From: Lachnospiraceae bacterium
Lineage (GTDB): Bacteria > Bacillota > Clostridia > Lachnospirales > Lachnospiraceae
Assembly: GCA_024682075.1 (NCBI GenBank)
Contig: JAIKZQ010000003.1
Location: forward strand, 24,390-88,389
Length of the DNA stretch: 64,000 bases
Reading direction: 5' to 3'
The notes below the pieces were generated by a model that was not told where the DNA came from, ran no database searches, and saw only the letters and a program-made list of their open reading frames with translations. Numbering within the stretch: the stretch's first letter is position 1; each line of letters starts with the position of its first letter. A program made the position numbers and the translations under genes. Shown one piece after another: positions 44,683-54,441 of the stretch.

Positions 44683-45036
44683 ATGACCCTTCTTTCGACA
44701 TCCACATTATCCGATATTGCACAGTTTTTTACGGTGCTGATAGTTTTCATCGCCGTGCTCGTGATTACTATGCTGTGCACTAAGTGGATCGGGAATTTTC
44801 AGAAGATACAGGGTGCATCCGGAAGTGCCGAGGTGATCGAGACCGTTCGCATTGCCCCGGGCAAATGGATCCAGATTATCCGTATCGGAAAAAAATACAA
44901 AGCCATTGCTATATGCAAGGATACCGTCACGTATCTCGGAGAAGTGGATGAGGCTGATCTTAAGACAGATGATACTTCTGAGAAAAAATCCTTTTCCGAG
45001 GTTCTTTCTAAAGTTTTTACCGACAAGAATGAATGA
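44683..45036 (+). CDS. fliO: Flagellar biosynthesis protein FliO (FliZ)
   Basis: The 117-residue protein has one membrane helix (about 12-35) and a cytoplasmic domain with the FliO pattern V-I-E-T-V-R-I-A-P-G-K-W-I-Q-I-I-R-I-G-K-K-Y. It assists assembly of the FliP pore. The start codon is four bases after cheY. Confidence 0.85.
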   Translation: MTLLSTSTLSDIAQFFTVLIVFIAVLVITMLCTKWIGNFQKIQGASGSAEVIETVRIAPGKWIQIIRIGKKYKAIAICKDTVTYLGEVDEADLKTDDTSEKKSFSEVLSKVFTDKNE

Positions 45037-45063
45037 TTCCGGGGGAGGCTAAGGTTTAATCCG

Positions 45064-45933
45064 ATGGAGGCATTTTTTTCCGCCGTCAAAAACATCATAA
45101 GGATATTAGCCTTTACCGGGGTGTTCCTGGTTCTGTGTCTGTACCCCGCTTCCAGGGCACATGCCACAGGCAATAACGGTCTTCAGACCGGAGAGACTGA
45201 CATCAGCACGGTGATAGATCCGCCCGGAACATATGATGCTCCCGAGGATCTTAACACCATCAATACAGTCAACAGACTTACCATTACATACAATGACGAT
45301 AACGGTTCTCTTAATTCCTCACTGAGGATTCTGATAACCCTTACTCTCATTGCCATCGCACCGCTTTTACTTATGGTGATGACTTCTTTCACGAGAGTCA
45401 TCATCGTGTTGCATTTTACGAGAGCGGCGCTCAATACGCAGACCGCACCGCCCAATCAGGTACTTGTTGCGCTGTCGCTCATTCTAACCTTTTTCATAAT
45501 GCAGCCGACCATTGAAGAGATCAATGTCAATGCCGTCATTCCCTTTGAAGCGGGAACGATCGATCAGGACGAGTTCCTGGAGAAGGCGATGACTCCTTTG
45601 AGAAACTTCATGGAGCCGCAGACACAGGTTAAGGATGTGCGGCTTTTTTATGATATAGCCGGGATGGAATGGGACGGCACTCTGGAATCCATTCCCAATT
45701 CGATCCTCATTCCGGCTTTCATGATATCCGAGCTGCGAATAGCATTCTGGATAGGGTTCATGATATATATACCGTTCATCATCATCGACATGGTCGTGGC
45801 ATCGGTGCTGATGAGCATGGGTATGATGATGCTGCCGCCGACGACCATATCAATGCCGTTCAAGATATTGCTTTTCATCCTTGCTGACGGCTGGTCACTC
45901 ATAATCGGACAGCTGGTTCGAACGTTTTATTAG
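45064..45933 (+). CDS. fliP: Flagellar type III export pore protein FliP
   Basis: The 289-residue membrane protein has an N-terminal signal-like segment (about 10-36) and further hydrophobic segments. R-I-L-I-T-L-T-L-I-A-I-A-P-L-L-L-M-V is near 85-102 and T-A-P-P-N-Q-V-L-V-A-L near 125. The C-terminal L-L-F-I-L-A-D-G-W-S-L-I-I-G-Q-L-V is the FliP signature. It forms the core of the export gate with FliQ and FliR. Confidence 0.95.
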   Translation: MEAFFSAVKNIIRILAFTGVFLVLCLYPASRAHATGNNGLQTGETDISTVIDPPGTYDAPEDLNTINTVNRLTITYNDDNGSLNSSLRILITLTLIAIAPLLLMVMTSFTRVIIVLHFTRAALNTQTAPPNQVLVALSLILTFFIMQPTIEEINVNAVIPFEAGTIDQDEFLEKAMTPLRNFMEPQTQVKDVRLFYDIAGMEWDGTLESIPNSILIPAFMISELRIAFWIGFMIYIPFIIIDMVVASVLMSMGMMMLPPTTISMPFKILLFILADGWSLIIGQLVRTFY

Positions 45934-45984
45934 CGGCGCATCCGTTTGTCACGCAAAATGCAGATTTTCATGGAGGCCTGATCA

Positions 45985-46257
45985 ATGACATCTGAAGCAG
46001 CAGTTGAAATGATCCGCAGCGGATTATACATAATCTTAAAATGTGCACTTCCCATACTGCTTGTTTCCATGGCGATCGGACTTGTTGTCAGCATTTTCCA
46101 GACGGTCACTTCGATTCAGGAACAGACACTTACCTTTGTACCGAAAGTGCTGGGCATTTTCCTTACGATCATGCTTTTGGGAAACTGGATCATGAACAAT
46201 GTGGTAGGCTTCACGACAGAACTCTGGAGCAATTTTGTTTATTACGTTCACAAGTAG
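45985..46257 (+). CDS. fliQ: Flagellar export protein FliQ
   Basis: This 90-residue protein has two membrane helices (about 15-35 and 50-72). It has the family motif G-L-V-V-S-I-F-Q-T-V-T-S-I-Q-E-Q-T-L-T-F-V-P-K. GGAGGCCTGATCA precedes the ATG; fliR follows after nine bases. Confidence 0.95.
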   Translation: MTSEAAVEMIRSGLYIILKCALPILLVSMAIGLVVSIFQTVTSIQEQTLTFVPKVLGIFLTIMLLGNWIMNNVVGFTTELWSNFVYYVHK

Positions 46258-46266
46258 CGAAGACTG

Positions 46267-47049
46267 ATGATAAATTATTCCTTTACGGTTTATGATCTGG
46301 AATACTTTCTCCTGATTCTCGTGAGAGTCTCGTGCTTTGTGTTCATATGTCCTTTTTTCAGCATGAACAACACTCCGAGGCGTGTCAGAACCGCACTGAG
46401 CATATTTATCTCGGCACTTATATACAGCAGTGTAACACCTGCCGAAGCGATCGTTACCAATTCTCTTTTGCAGTATGCGATCATAGTTCTGAGCGAGGCG
46501 ATCGCAGGACTGCTCATCGGACTGAGCGTTAATGTCTGCACGACGGTGTTTAACTTTGCCGGAGGCATAGCCGACATGGAAACAGGACTCAGAATGGTCA
46601 CTTTGATGGATCCTGCGACCAGGGAACAGGTCAGCATTACCGGCGGAATTTTTAATTATGCTTTTTCGATGATCCTGATCGCCAGCGGAATGTACCGTTA
46701 TCTGCTCGGCGCACTTGCGGACACATATGTGCTCATTCCCGTCGGCCATGTGACTTTCAACATGAATGGGATCATGAGCACGTTCGTCACGTTTTTGGGA
46801 GATTACCTCATCATCGGGTTCAGGATAATACTTCCTATATTTGCGACCATGATGATGCTCAATGCGATACTCGGTGTCATGGCCAAGGTTTCACCCCAGA
46901 TGAACATGTTCTCGGTCGGAATCCAGCTTAAGGTCATAACCGGACTGAGCATACTGTTTCTGACTGTGGGGATGATGCCTGCAGCAAGTGACATGATCTT
47001 TGCAGAGATGAAGAAACTCATGGTCTCGGTCGTGTCCAACCTGATGTAG
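46267..47049 (+). CDS. fliR: Flagellar export protein FliR
   Basis: The 260-residue membrane protein has about six hydrophobic segments. The opening L-V-R-V-S-C-F-V-F-I-C-P-F-F and the later K-V-S-P-Q-M-N-M-F-S-V-G-I-Q-L-K-V block identify FliR. It completes the FliPQR gate and adjoins flhB, with which it is fused in some Clostridia but not here. Confidence 0.94.
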   Translation: MINYSFTVYDLEYFLLILVRVSCFVFICPFFSMNNTPRRVRTALSIFISALIYSSVTPAEAIVTNSLLQYAIIVLSEAIAGLLIGLSVNVCTTVFNFAGGIADMETGLRMVTLMDPATREQVSITGGIFNYAFSMILIASGMYRYLLGALADTYVLIPVGHVTFNMNGIMSTFVTFLGDYLIIGFRIILPIFATMMMLNAILGVMAKVSPQMNMFSVGIQLKVITGLSILFLTVGMMPAASDMIFAEMKKLMVSVVSNLM

Positions 47050-47077
47050 CCTAAAATAACCTGTGGAGGAATTGTAA

Positions 47078-48175
47078 ATGCTTGAATTTAATCTGCAATT
47101 CTTCGCAGATGAAGACAAAACAGAAGAACCTACCCAAAAGAAACTCACCGATGCGAGGGAAGAGGGTCAGGTTGCCAAGAGCAAGGAAGTAAGCAATTGC
47201 CTCGGACTTTTCATTTTTTTCCTGGTGATAAGGTTCATGGCGGGCAGCATAGGCAATAAGCTGATAGCGATAATTCAGAATGTTTATCAGCTGATACCGG
47301 TAATGACTGTATATCCTTCGGGCAACATGCCGACGCGGGAAGTGTCGATCCTTTTCAGGGAAGGGATAGTCAATGTGGTGACCATCATTCTCCCAATCCT
47401 GCTTCTCGGTTATGCCGTGGCTTTTATCGGGGATGTGGCACAGGTTAAGTGGAAACCCACAGCCAAGCCTTTGAAACCCAAGCTGTCCAAGCTTAATCCC
47501 GCAAAGGGGCTTAAGAGGATCTTTTCCGGAAGATCTCTGGTGGAGCTTCTCAAGTCGATCCTCAAGCTGATAATCGTTGGTACACTTTGCTACACATACG
47601 TAAAAGAAAAAGCCTTTCTGGTACTCACGTTCTATGATCTGCCTCTCATGAAAGCGGTGGCTCTCATAGGAACGACGATAACCGATCTCGGCATAAGGAT
47701 CTCGGCTGTATATATAGTCATCGCCGCAGCGGATTTCGGATATCAGAAATGGAAATTCCATAAAGACATGAAGATGACCAAGCAGGAGGTCAAGGACGAG
47801 TACAAACAGGCCGAAGGAGATCCTCACGTAAAGGCCAAGATCAAGTCCAAGATGATGGAAGCCGCAAGGCGCAGAATGATGCAGGCGGTTCCGCAGGCTG
47901 ACGTTGTCATCACAAACCCGACTCATTATGCGGTTGCGGTCAAATACGATCCTGCAGAACGCGATGCTCCGTATGTCCTTGCGAAAGGAGAAGGTTACCT
48001 TGCCCAGAGGATAAAGGAGATCGCGAAGGAAAACAAAGTAGAGATTGTGGAGAATAAACCGGTCGCAAGAGCTCTTTATCATAATGTCGAGATAGGAGAA
48101 TCGGTCCCTCCGGAGATGTATCAGGCGATTGCCGAGATACTCGCATTCGTCTATAACCTTCAGGGCAGGATCTGA
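47078..48175 (+). CDS. flhB: Flagellar export switch protein FlhB
   Basis: The 365-residue protein has the N-terminal E-D-K-T-E-E-P-T-Q-K-K-L-T-D-A-R-E-E-G-Q pattern, four membrane helices and a cytoplasmic domain with the autocleavage site N-P-T-H (Asn280-Pro281). Cleavage there, under the influence of FliK, switches export from hook to filament proteins. TGGAGGAATTGTAA precedes the ATG. Confidence 0.96.
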   Translation: MLEFNLQFFADEDKTEEPTQKKLTDAREEGQVAKSKEVSNCLGLFIFFLVIRFMAGSIGNKLIAIIQNVYQLIPVMTVYPSGNMPTREVSILFREGIVNVVTIILPILLLGYAVAFIGDVAQVKWKPTAKPLKPKLSKLNPAKGLKRIFSGRSLVELLKSILKLIIVGTLCYTYVKEKAFLVLTFYDLPLMKAVALIGTTITDLGIRISAVYIVIAAADFGYQKWKFHKDMKMTKQEVKDEYKQAEGDPHVKAKIKSKMMEAARRRMMQAVPQADVVITNPTHYAVAVKYDPAERDAPYVLAKGEGYLAQRIKEIAKENKVEIVENKPVARALYHNVEIGESVPPEMYQAIAEILAFVYNLQGRI

Positions 48176-48250
48176 TACCGCCTTGACCTGACGGATATGC
48201 AGGCCCGTGCGGAGCCCCAAGGAACGGATATCTGAAGAAAGGAGGATGCC

Positions 48251-50296
48251 ATGTTTAAGGCTATAAGCAAGTTTGACATATTTGTTGCTATGTATCTTGC
48301 CGTGGCGATCATCCTCTTCATCATTCCGATCCCGGCGGGATTTCTGGACGTGCTCCTTGCGTTCAACATATCCCTTGCAATGACCGTCATGTTCGGCGCA
48401 CTTTTCTGCAAGGAAGTCCTGGACATGAGTTTCTTCCCGACGCTCCTGCTCTTTACCACTTTGTTCAGGATCGCCATGAACACGTCCTCAACAAGGCTCA
48501 TCCTTCGTGACGGATATGCGGGAAACGTCGTTGCGACATTCGGTAATTTCGTCGGAGGCGGAGATCTGATAATAGGAACTATCGTCTTCCTGATCCTTTT
48601 GATCATTCAGTTCATGGTCATAAACAAGGGCTCCGAGCGTGTATCGGAAGTTACCGCAAGATTCACCCTTGATGCAATGCCCGGAAAGCAGATGGCTATC
48701 GATGCGGATCTCAACACCGGTGCGATAGATGATGCAGAGGCAAAGAGAAGAAGAGACAAGATCCAGAAGGAATCCGCTTTCTATGGTTCCATGGACGGTG
48801 CTGTCAAGTACGTAAAAGGAGACGCAACTGCGGGTCTTCTCATAACGGGAGTCAACCTTATCGGCGGAATAGCGCTCGCTGTCCTTAGACGAGGCATGAG
48901 CGTGAATGATGCACTGAACTCCTATGCGATACTTACTATAGGTGACGGCCTTGTATCACAGATCCCCTCACTGATGATCTCTCTTTCAACAGGTATTCTG
49001 GTCACAAAGGGTGCCGAGGACAGAGACCTGGGTGAGACGATCATAAAGCAGCTGTTCGGACTGCCCAAAGTACTGATAATAGTGGGCGGAATGATGACCA
49101 TCCTCGGAATCTTTACCGAGCTGAATACGATCCTGTTTGTGGGTATCGGCATTATTTTCGTCATCTCCGGAACAAGGGTCAGCAAGAGCATGCAGACCGC
49201 AAGCATTGAGCTTGATGTGAGCAGCGAAGAGGCCGAAGCCGAAGAGATAAGGCAGCCCGAAAACGTTAATTCCCTGCTTCAGGTCGATCCCATAGAGCTT
49301 GAGTTCGGTTACGGAATCATTCCCCTGGCGGACGTGAACCAGGGCGGAGACCTGCTCGACCGTGTCGTCATGATCAGGAGACAGATAGCACTTGAACTCG
49401 GTACCGTAGTTCCCATCATACGACTGAGAGATAACATCCAGCTTAATCCGAATCAGTATATCATCAAGATCAAGGGCATACAGATAAGTGAGGGCGAGAT
49501 ACTTTTCGATCACTACATGGCCATGAACCCGGGCTATGTTCAGGAGGAGATCACCGGAATACCTACATTCGAGCCTTCCTTCCATCTTCCTGCGATCTGG
49601 ATCACAGAAGGACAGCGCGAAAAGGCAGAGACTCTCGGATATACGGTTGTAGACCCGCCTTCGATAATCGCGACTCATCTTACCGAGATCATCAGGCAGC
49701 ACATCGATGAGCTGCTCACCAGACAGGATGTTCAGAACCTTGTCAACAATATCAAGGAGACCAATCCCAATCTTGTTGATGAACTGGTGCCTAAGCTCCT
49801 TGGTCTCGGAGACATACAGAAGGTATTGCAGAATCTCCTTCGCGAAGGAGTGTCGATAAGGGATCTGCTCACGATACTGGAAACACTGGCGGATTATGCA
49901 CCTTCCACGAGGGATACGGACATTCTGACGGAATATGTGAGACAGTCGCTTAAGCGTGCGATATCGGCAAGATATTTTGCTCCGAACGATACCAATTCCG
50001 TAGTAACTCTCGATCCCACCATAGAACAGGAACTGATGTCGTGTGTCAAGCAGACTGAGAACGGTTCGTTCATCAACATGGATCCTTCAAGGACTCACCT
50101 GATCCTTGAATCCGTGAAAAAAGAGATGCAGAAGCTTGAGAATCTCGGCAAGACACCGATCATCGTTACATCTCCGATCGTAAGGATCTATTTCAGAAAA
50201 CTAACGGAGGATTACTATAAAGACCTGATCGTCGTTTCATATAACGAGGTTGATTCAAATGTCAATCTGACATCGGTCGGAATGGTTACCGCATAA
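48251..50296 (+). CDS. flhA: Flagellar export protein FlhA
   Basis: The 681-residue protein has eight membrane helices in the first 320 residues. The conserved cytoplasmic FHIPEP loop (V-T-A-R-F-T-L-D-A-M-P-G-K-Q-M-A-I-D-A-D near 136-155) is present. A large cytoplasmic domain docks export chaperones. It is the proton-driven core of the export gate. AAAGGAGGATGCC precedes the ATG, 75 bases after flhB; the gap holds nothing notable. Confidence 0.96.
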   Translation: MFKAISKFDIFVAMYLAVAIILFIIPIPAGFLDVLLAFNISLAMTVMFGALFCKEVLDMSFFPTLLLFTTLFRIAMNTSSTRLILRDGYAGNVVATFGNFVGGGDLIIGTIVFLILLIIQFMVINKGSERVSEVTARFTLDAMPGKQMAIDADLNTGAIDDAEAKRRRDKIQKESAFYGSMDGAVKYVKGDATAGLLITGVNLIGGIALAVLRRGMSVNDALNSYAILTIGDGLVSQIPSLMISLSTGILVTKGAEDRDLGETIIKQLFGLPKVLIIVGGMMTILGIFTELNTILFVGIGIIFVISGTRVSKSMQTASIELDVSSEEAEAEEIRQPENVNSLLQVDPIELEFGYGIIPLADVNQGGDLLDRVVMIRRQIALELGTVVPIIRLRDNIQLNPNQYIIKIKGIQISEGEILFDHYMAMNPGYVQEEITGIPTFEPSFHLPAIWITEGQREKAETLGYTVVDPPSIIATHLTEIIRQHIDELLTRQDVQNLVNNIKETNPNLVDELVPKLLGLGDIQKVLQNLLREGVSIRDLLTILETLADYAPSTRDTDILTEYVRQSLKRAISARYFAPNDTNSVVTLDPTIEQELMSCVKQTENGSFINMDPSRTHLILESVKKEMQKLENLGKTPIIVTSPIVRIYFRKLTEDYYKDLIVVSYNEVDSNVNLTSVGMVTA

Positions 50297-50297
50297 A

Positions 50298-51662
50298 ATG
50301 ATAATCAAGAAATTTATCGGTAAAAATGAAGAAGAAGCCACGGCTTTAGCCAAGAAGGACCTGGGTGAAAACCTGGTCATAATGAATGTCAGAAAAGTAA
50401 AGGCAAAGCCGCCCTTTGCATTCCTTAAGAGCAAGAGAGTGGAGGTCACCGCCGCGGTTGAGGAAGATGATCCCACAATGGTGCAGATAAGAAGGATCGC
50501 AAGAGCCCAGGTCAACGCCGAGGAAAAGGCAAAAGCGGAAAAACAGGCCGCATCAGCCGGAACCGGTAATGCCACTGCAGGTTCTGCATCAGGCAGCCAG
50601 GCTGTGCAGAATTCCCAGGCAGGCACTGCGGCACGCCCGCAGCAGACCGGATCCGTCAGCCGGCAGGCTCCTTCGGTCAGGTCTCTTACCGGTGAGGACA
50701 AGAGCAGGAGCATAGAGGAGAAACTTGATAATCTCCAGAATATTCTGGAAAAAAGACTCGGTCCCGGTGAAGAATCCTTTCCCGAGAGCACTCCTGAAAG
50801 AGTTCCGGAAAAACAGGCTGCATCCGATGCCGCACCTCAGACTGCCAAGGAAGAACCTGACAGGGAGACTTCCAGATTCCTGAGGCTGCTTTATAACACG
50901 ATGATAGACAACGACATTGATGAAAAGCTTGTGAACGAGCTGATCAGCAATGCGGGAAATGCCGGAAAACCGGGAGCCAAGCTCGATCATTATCTGAGTG
51001 CCGTATATCAGAAGATGATCCTGAGATTTGGCAAGGCGGAAGGGATCGCAGAACCCGCCCCCAAAGGACCAGTTGTGATCTTTTTCATCGGACCTACCGG
51101 TGTGGGCAAGACAACGACTATTGCGAAGGTTGCAAGCTCGCTTTCCGTTAATGACAAGAGGAAGGTGGCTCTGCTTACCACCGATACATACAGGATTGCT
51201 GCTGCAGACCAGTTAAGGACATATGCGAGCATTCTCGAGGTTCCTTTCCGTGTCATTTATTCCGAGGACGAGCTCCTCATAGCAAGTGACGATTTCAAGG
51301 ACTGCGACTACATACTGGTGGATACCGCGGGTCATTCACATAAGAGCGAGGAGCTGCTTGCCAAGCAGAAGAGCTTCATGGAATGTCTTCCCGAGACGAT
51401 CACCAAGCAGTGTTTTCTGGTTCTTTCCGCAACTACCAAGTATAAGGATCTCAAGAAGATCGTTGACAATTACCGCACGGTTTCGGAGTTTCAGCTTATC
51501 TTCACAAAACTTGACGAGACCTCAACACTTGGCAGTCTGTATAATATAAGGGTGTATTCCGAAAGCTCCATAGCCTTTGTAACCTGCGGGCAGAATGTTC
51601 CCGATGACATTGAGACATTTAATGCCCAGCGCATCGTGAAGCAACTATTGGGAGGAGAGTGA
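50298..51662 (+). CDS. flhF: Flagellar placement GTPase FlhF
   Basis: The 454-residue SRP-type GTPase helps decide where and how many flagella are built. It has a basic N-terminal domain, an Ala/Gln/Ser-rich linker (about 85-135) and an NG domain. Its motifs are G1 G-P-T-G-V-G-K-T-T-T near 263, D-T-Y-R-I-A-A-A-D-Q near 295, D-T-A-G-H-S near 346 (usually D-T-A-G-R) and T-K-L-D-E-T near 400. It begins one base after the flhA stop codon. Confidence 0.93.
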   Translation: MIIKKFIGKNEEEATALAKKDLGENLVIMNVRKVKAKPPFAFLKSKRVEVTAAVEEDDPTMVQIRRIARAQVNAEEKAKAEKQAASAGTGNATAGSASGSQAVQNSQAGTAARPQQTGSVSRQAPSVRSLTGEDKSRSIEEKLDNLQNILEKRLGPGEESFPESTPERVPEKQAASDAAPQTAKEEPDRETSRFLRLLYNTMIDNDIDEKLVNELISNAGNAGKPGAKLDHYLSAVYQKMILRFGKAEGIAEPAPKGPVVIFFIGPTGVGKTTTIAKVASSLSVNDKRKVALLTTDTYRIAAADQLRTYASILEVPFRVIYSEDELLIASDDFKDCDYILVDTAGHSHKSEELLAKQKSFMECLPETITKQCFLVLSATTKYKDLKKIVDNYRTVSEFQLIFTKLDETSTLGSLYNIRVYSESSIAFVTCGQNVPDDIETFNAQRIVKQLLGGE

Positions 51663-51666
51663 AGCT

Positions 51667-52536
51667 ATGGATCAGGCTGAATCGCTCCGTATCATAAAGG
51701 CTAACAGGCAGGCCAGACCCCTTGCGAGAGTCATTACCGTGACAAGTGGAAAAGGCGGCGTGGGCAAGTCAAACACCGCCATAAACCTCGCAATCTGGCT
51801 GAAAAAGCTGGGGAAGAGAGTCATAATCCTGGATGCGGATTTCGGACTCGCCAACATAGAGATAATGTTCGGCACGGTTCCCAAGCATAATCTGTGCGAC
51901 CTGATTTATCAGGGCAAGAATATAAAAGACATAATCACGTGGGGCCCGGGCGAAGTCGGATTCATCTCCGGAGGAAGCGGCATCGCCGGCATGTCCAATC
52001 TCAGCAACGATTACCTGAATTACATCATTCAGAATCTTTCCGAATTGGACTCCATTGCTGATATAATAATCGTGGATACCGGTGCGGGAATATCCGATGC
52101 AGTGCTGGAATTCCTGGTGGCGAGCGGAGAGATACTTCTTATTACCACTCACGAGCCCACCAGCATCACGGATTCATATTCACTGCTCAAGGCACTTGCA
52201 AGGCACCCCAGGTTCAATGCATCCGAGACGTCGGTCAGGATGATAGCGAACAGGGTAGGCAAGGATGCGGACGGACAGACACTTTACAAGAAGCTTAATT
52301 CCGTGGTGCAGAGATTTTTGAAACTGCCGCTTTCTTATCTCGGATCAGTGCCTTATGACTCGCAGCTGTCGGATGCGGTCATGCAGCAGATGCCGGTCTC
52401 GCTTAAGAACCCGGCGGCAAAATCATCACAGGCCTATGAACAGATTGCTAGGGCACTGCTTGATGAAAATGTGGACGGCAAGAAACCGGCCAGAGGAATG
52501 GCCGCATTTTTCTCACATATTGTTACCAGAAGATGA
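51667..52536 (+). CDS. flhG: Flagellum-number ATPase FlhG (FleN/YlxH)
   Basis: The 289-residue MinD-like ATPase starts with the D-Q-A-E-S-L-R helix, the known DQAxxLR motif that activates FlhF GTPase. The deviant Walker A T-S-G-K-G-G-V-G-K-S-N-T is near 20-31. Walker B-type I-I-V-D-T-G-A-G-I is near 135. It acts with FlhF to control flagellar number and also binds FliM/FliY in the C-ring. GGGAGGAGAGTGAAGCT precedes the ATG. Confidence 0.94.
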   Translation: MDQAESLRIIKANRQARPLARVITVTSGKGGVGKSNTAINLAIWLKKLGKRVIILDADFGLANIEIMFGTVPKHNLCDLIYQGKNIKDIITWGPGEVGFISGGSGIAGMSNLSNDYLNYIIQNLSELDSIADIIIVDTGAGISDAVLEFLVASGEILLITTHEPTSITDSYSLLKALARHPRFNASETSVRMIANRVGKDADGQTLYKKLNSVVQRFLKLPLSYLGSVPYDSQLSDAVMQQMPVSLKNPAAKSSQAYEQIARALLDENVDGKKPARGMAAFFSHIVTRR

Positions 52537-52550
52537 CGGAGGTTTTGTTT

Positions 52551-53270
52551 ATGCTTAGTAATTTTATTTCGCCGGGCGACAGAGTAGAGCTCACAGCCGT
52601 GGACCGCAAGCTTGACGGAAGTGATAAGACGGATAATTCGAGATATTATGAGACCAAGATAGTGGACATCCTTTCCGAGGATTCGATCGAGGTCCAGATG
52701 CCTCTTGAGCAGACAAAACTGATCCTGCTTCCCGTTGATGCCGAATTCAACATGATAGTATATACCGGTGCGGGATTGTATCAGTGCTTCGTCAGGGTCA
52801 TCGACAGGTACAAGTCAAACAATATCTATGTTCTGGTTCTGGAACTTACGAGCAATCTGAGAAAATATCAGCGCAGAGAGTATTACAGATTCAGCTGTGC
52901 ACTTGAGATGTGCTCCAGAAATCTCGTAGAGGAAGAAGTAAACGCTGTTGCCAACAAGAGTCCGCTTTACCTTCAGCCGAATCTTCCCATCAAGAGGAGC
53001 GTCATCGTGGACATTTCCGGCGGCGGACTCAGATTCATGTCGAATCAGAAATACGAGCCCGGAAGCATGCTCTACATCAGCTATAACCTCCTGATCGGCG
53101 GTGAACGCAAGAAGTACGAGCTCATAGGAAAGGTCCTTGTTGTGAAGGAACTTGAGAACAGACCCGGTACCTTCGAGCACAGAGTTCAGTACATCAACAT
53201 GGAGAGAGGCGCAAGAGAAGAGATAATCCGTTTCATCTTCGAAGAAGAGCGCAAGAATCTGAAGAGATAA
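52551..53270 (+). CDS. PilZ-domain c-di-GMP-binding flagellar brake protein (YcgR/DgrA-like)
   Basis: ATG 52551 has GGAGG eight bases upstream; an in-frame ATG at 52533 overlaps the flhG stop codon. The 239-residue protein has an N-terminal YcgR-like domain (G-D-R-V-E-L-T-A-V-D-R-K) and a C-terminal PilZ domain. The c-di-GMP motifs are Q-R-R-E-Y-Y-R-F near 107-114 (RxxxR) and D-I-S-G-G-G-L near 158 (DxSxxG), both intact. When bound to c-di-GMP such proteins slow the motor or change its bias. B. subtilis YpfA/DgrA does this but is encoded elsewhere; here the gene is inside the operon. Confidence 0.88.
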   Translation: MLSNFISPGDRVELTAVDRKLDGSDKTDNSRYYETKIVDILSEDSIEVQMPLEQTKLILLPVDAEFNMIVYTGAGLYQCFVRVIDRYKSNNIYVLVLELTSNLRKYQRREYYRFSCALEMCSRNLVEEEVNAVANKSPLYLQPNLPIKRSVIVDISGGGLRFMSNQKYEPGSMLYISYNLLIGGERKKYELIGKVLVVKELENRPGTFEHRVQYINMERGAREEIIRFIFEEERKNLKR

Positions 53271-53324
53271 TTGTTTCTTAAATAAAGCATCCGATCTGAC
53301 TGTTCGGTAACCAGGGGAATGGAT

Positions 53325-54404
53325 ATGAAGAAAAAAATACTGGTTGTTGACGACTCTGCACTCATGAGAAGAGTGCTCTGTGATATAATAAACAGCGATG
53401 ACAGTTTTGAAGTGACGGGCAGAGCAATCAACGGCCTTGAAGCTTTGGAACTTGTGAAGAAAAATACATATGATGCCATCGTTTTGGATGTGAACATGCC
53501 CAGAATGAACGGGCTTCAGTTCCTTTCAGAGCTCAGAAAGGCAGGACTCCCTCAAAGGGTCATGATGGCCAGCACCGATACAATGGAAGGTGCACAGACC
53601 ACCATGGATGCTCTGGAACTCGGAGCACTTGATTTCGTCCACAAGCCCGATCAGGCTAATGCCTGCAGGGAAGGCGGATTCACGAAAGATTTCCTCAGAA
53701 CTTTAAGAGGCGTTGTTTATTCAAGACTTCCCGTATTTGAGGATAAGGCAAAGGAGCGTCAGAAGAAAACGGACACCCAGCATCTGATGGGACTTCTGGC
53801 CAAGTCAAGCGGCAAGATCACCGGATCCAAGATCGTTGCCATTGCCAGCTCCACCGGAGGACCTAAGGCTCTTGCATCGGTCATTCCCTTCCTTCCCGCC
53901 AATCTTGATGCGCCTGTTGTGCTGGTACAGCATATGCCCAAGGGCTTCACCGCAACGCTTGCGCAGAGACTCAACTCCACATCCAAGATCGCGGTTTGCG
54001 AGGCAGCTGAGGGACAGATTCTGGAAAAGGGACATGTTTATATCGCCGCAGGCGGAATGCACATGAACGTAGTACTGAGCGGCGGTAATTCCTACAGGAT
54101 CCATTACACCGATGAACCTCAGAGAGAAGGCGTCAAGCCTTGTGCAAACTATATGTATGAGTCACTCATCGATTCCAAGTTCGATCATATCGTATGCTGC
54201 GTGCTCACCGGAATGGGAGCCGACGGTACCGAAGGAATCAAGAATCTCAAGGCAAAGCGCAAGGCATATGTGATCTCACAGGACGAAGCAACATCGACCA
54301 TTTACGGAATGCCCAAGGCAGTCTACACTGCCGGCTTGTCAGATCAGGTTGTCGGTCTTGATAAGGTAGCTGAAGAGATATCACTGAGAATAGGACTATC
54401 GTGA
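53325..54404 (+). CDS. cheB: Chemotaxis methylesterase CheB
   Basis: ATG 53325 is six bases from AGGGGA; ATG 53319 is in frame but too close to it. The 359-residue protein has a receiver domain (Asp55 in I-V-L-D-V-N-M-P) and a C-terminal methylesterase. The catalytic Ser is in A-S-S-T-G-G-P-K, the His in L-V-Q-H-M-P-K-G-F and the Asp in G-M-G-A-D-G. It demethylates chemoreceptors for adaptation. No CheR methyltransferase is in this window. Confidence 0.95.
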   Translation: MKKKILVVDDSALMRRVLCDIINSDDSFEVTGRAINGLEALELVKKNTYDAIVLDVNMPRMNGLQFLSELRKAGLPQRVMMASTDTMEGAQTTMDALELGALDFVHKPDQANACREGGFTKDFLRTLRGVVYSRLPVFEDKAKERQKKTDTQHLMGLLAKSSGKITGSKIVAIASSTGGPKALASVIPFLPANLDAPVVLVQHMPKGFTATLAQRLNSTSKIAVCEAAEGQILEKGHVYIAAGGMHMNVVLSGGNSYRIHYTDEPQREGVKPCANYMYESLIDSKFDHIVCCVLTGMGADGTEGIKNLKAKRKAYVISQDEATSTIYGMPKAVYTAGLSDQVVGLDKVAEEISLRIGLS

Positions 54405-54441
54405 CTATTCCTTTTGATAACAGAGAATGGAGGAAGAAAAT

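Noticed and set aside
44711..44717. CCGATAT within fliO
   Set aside because: It is inside the coding sequence and has no matching -35.
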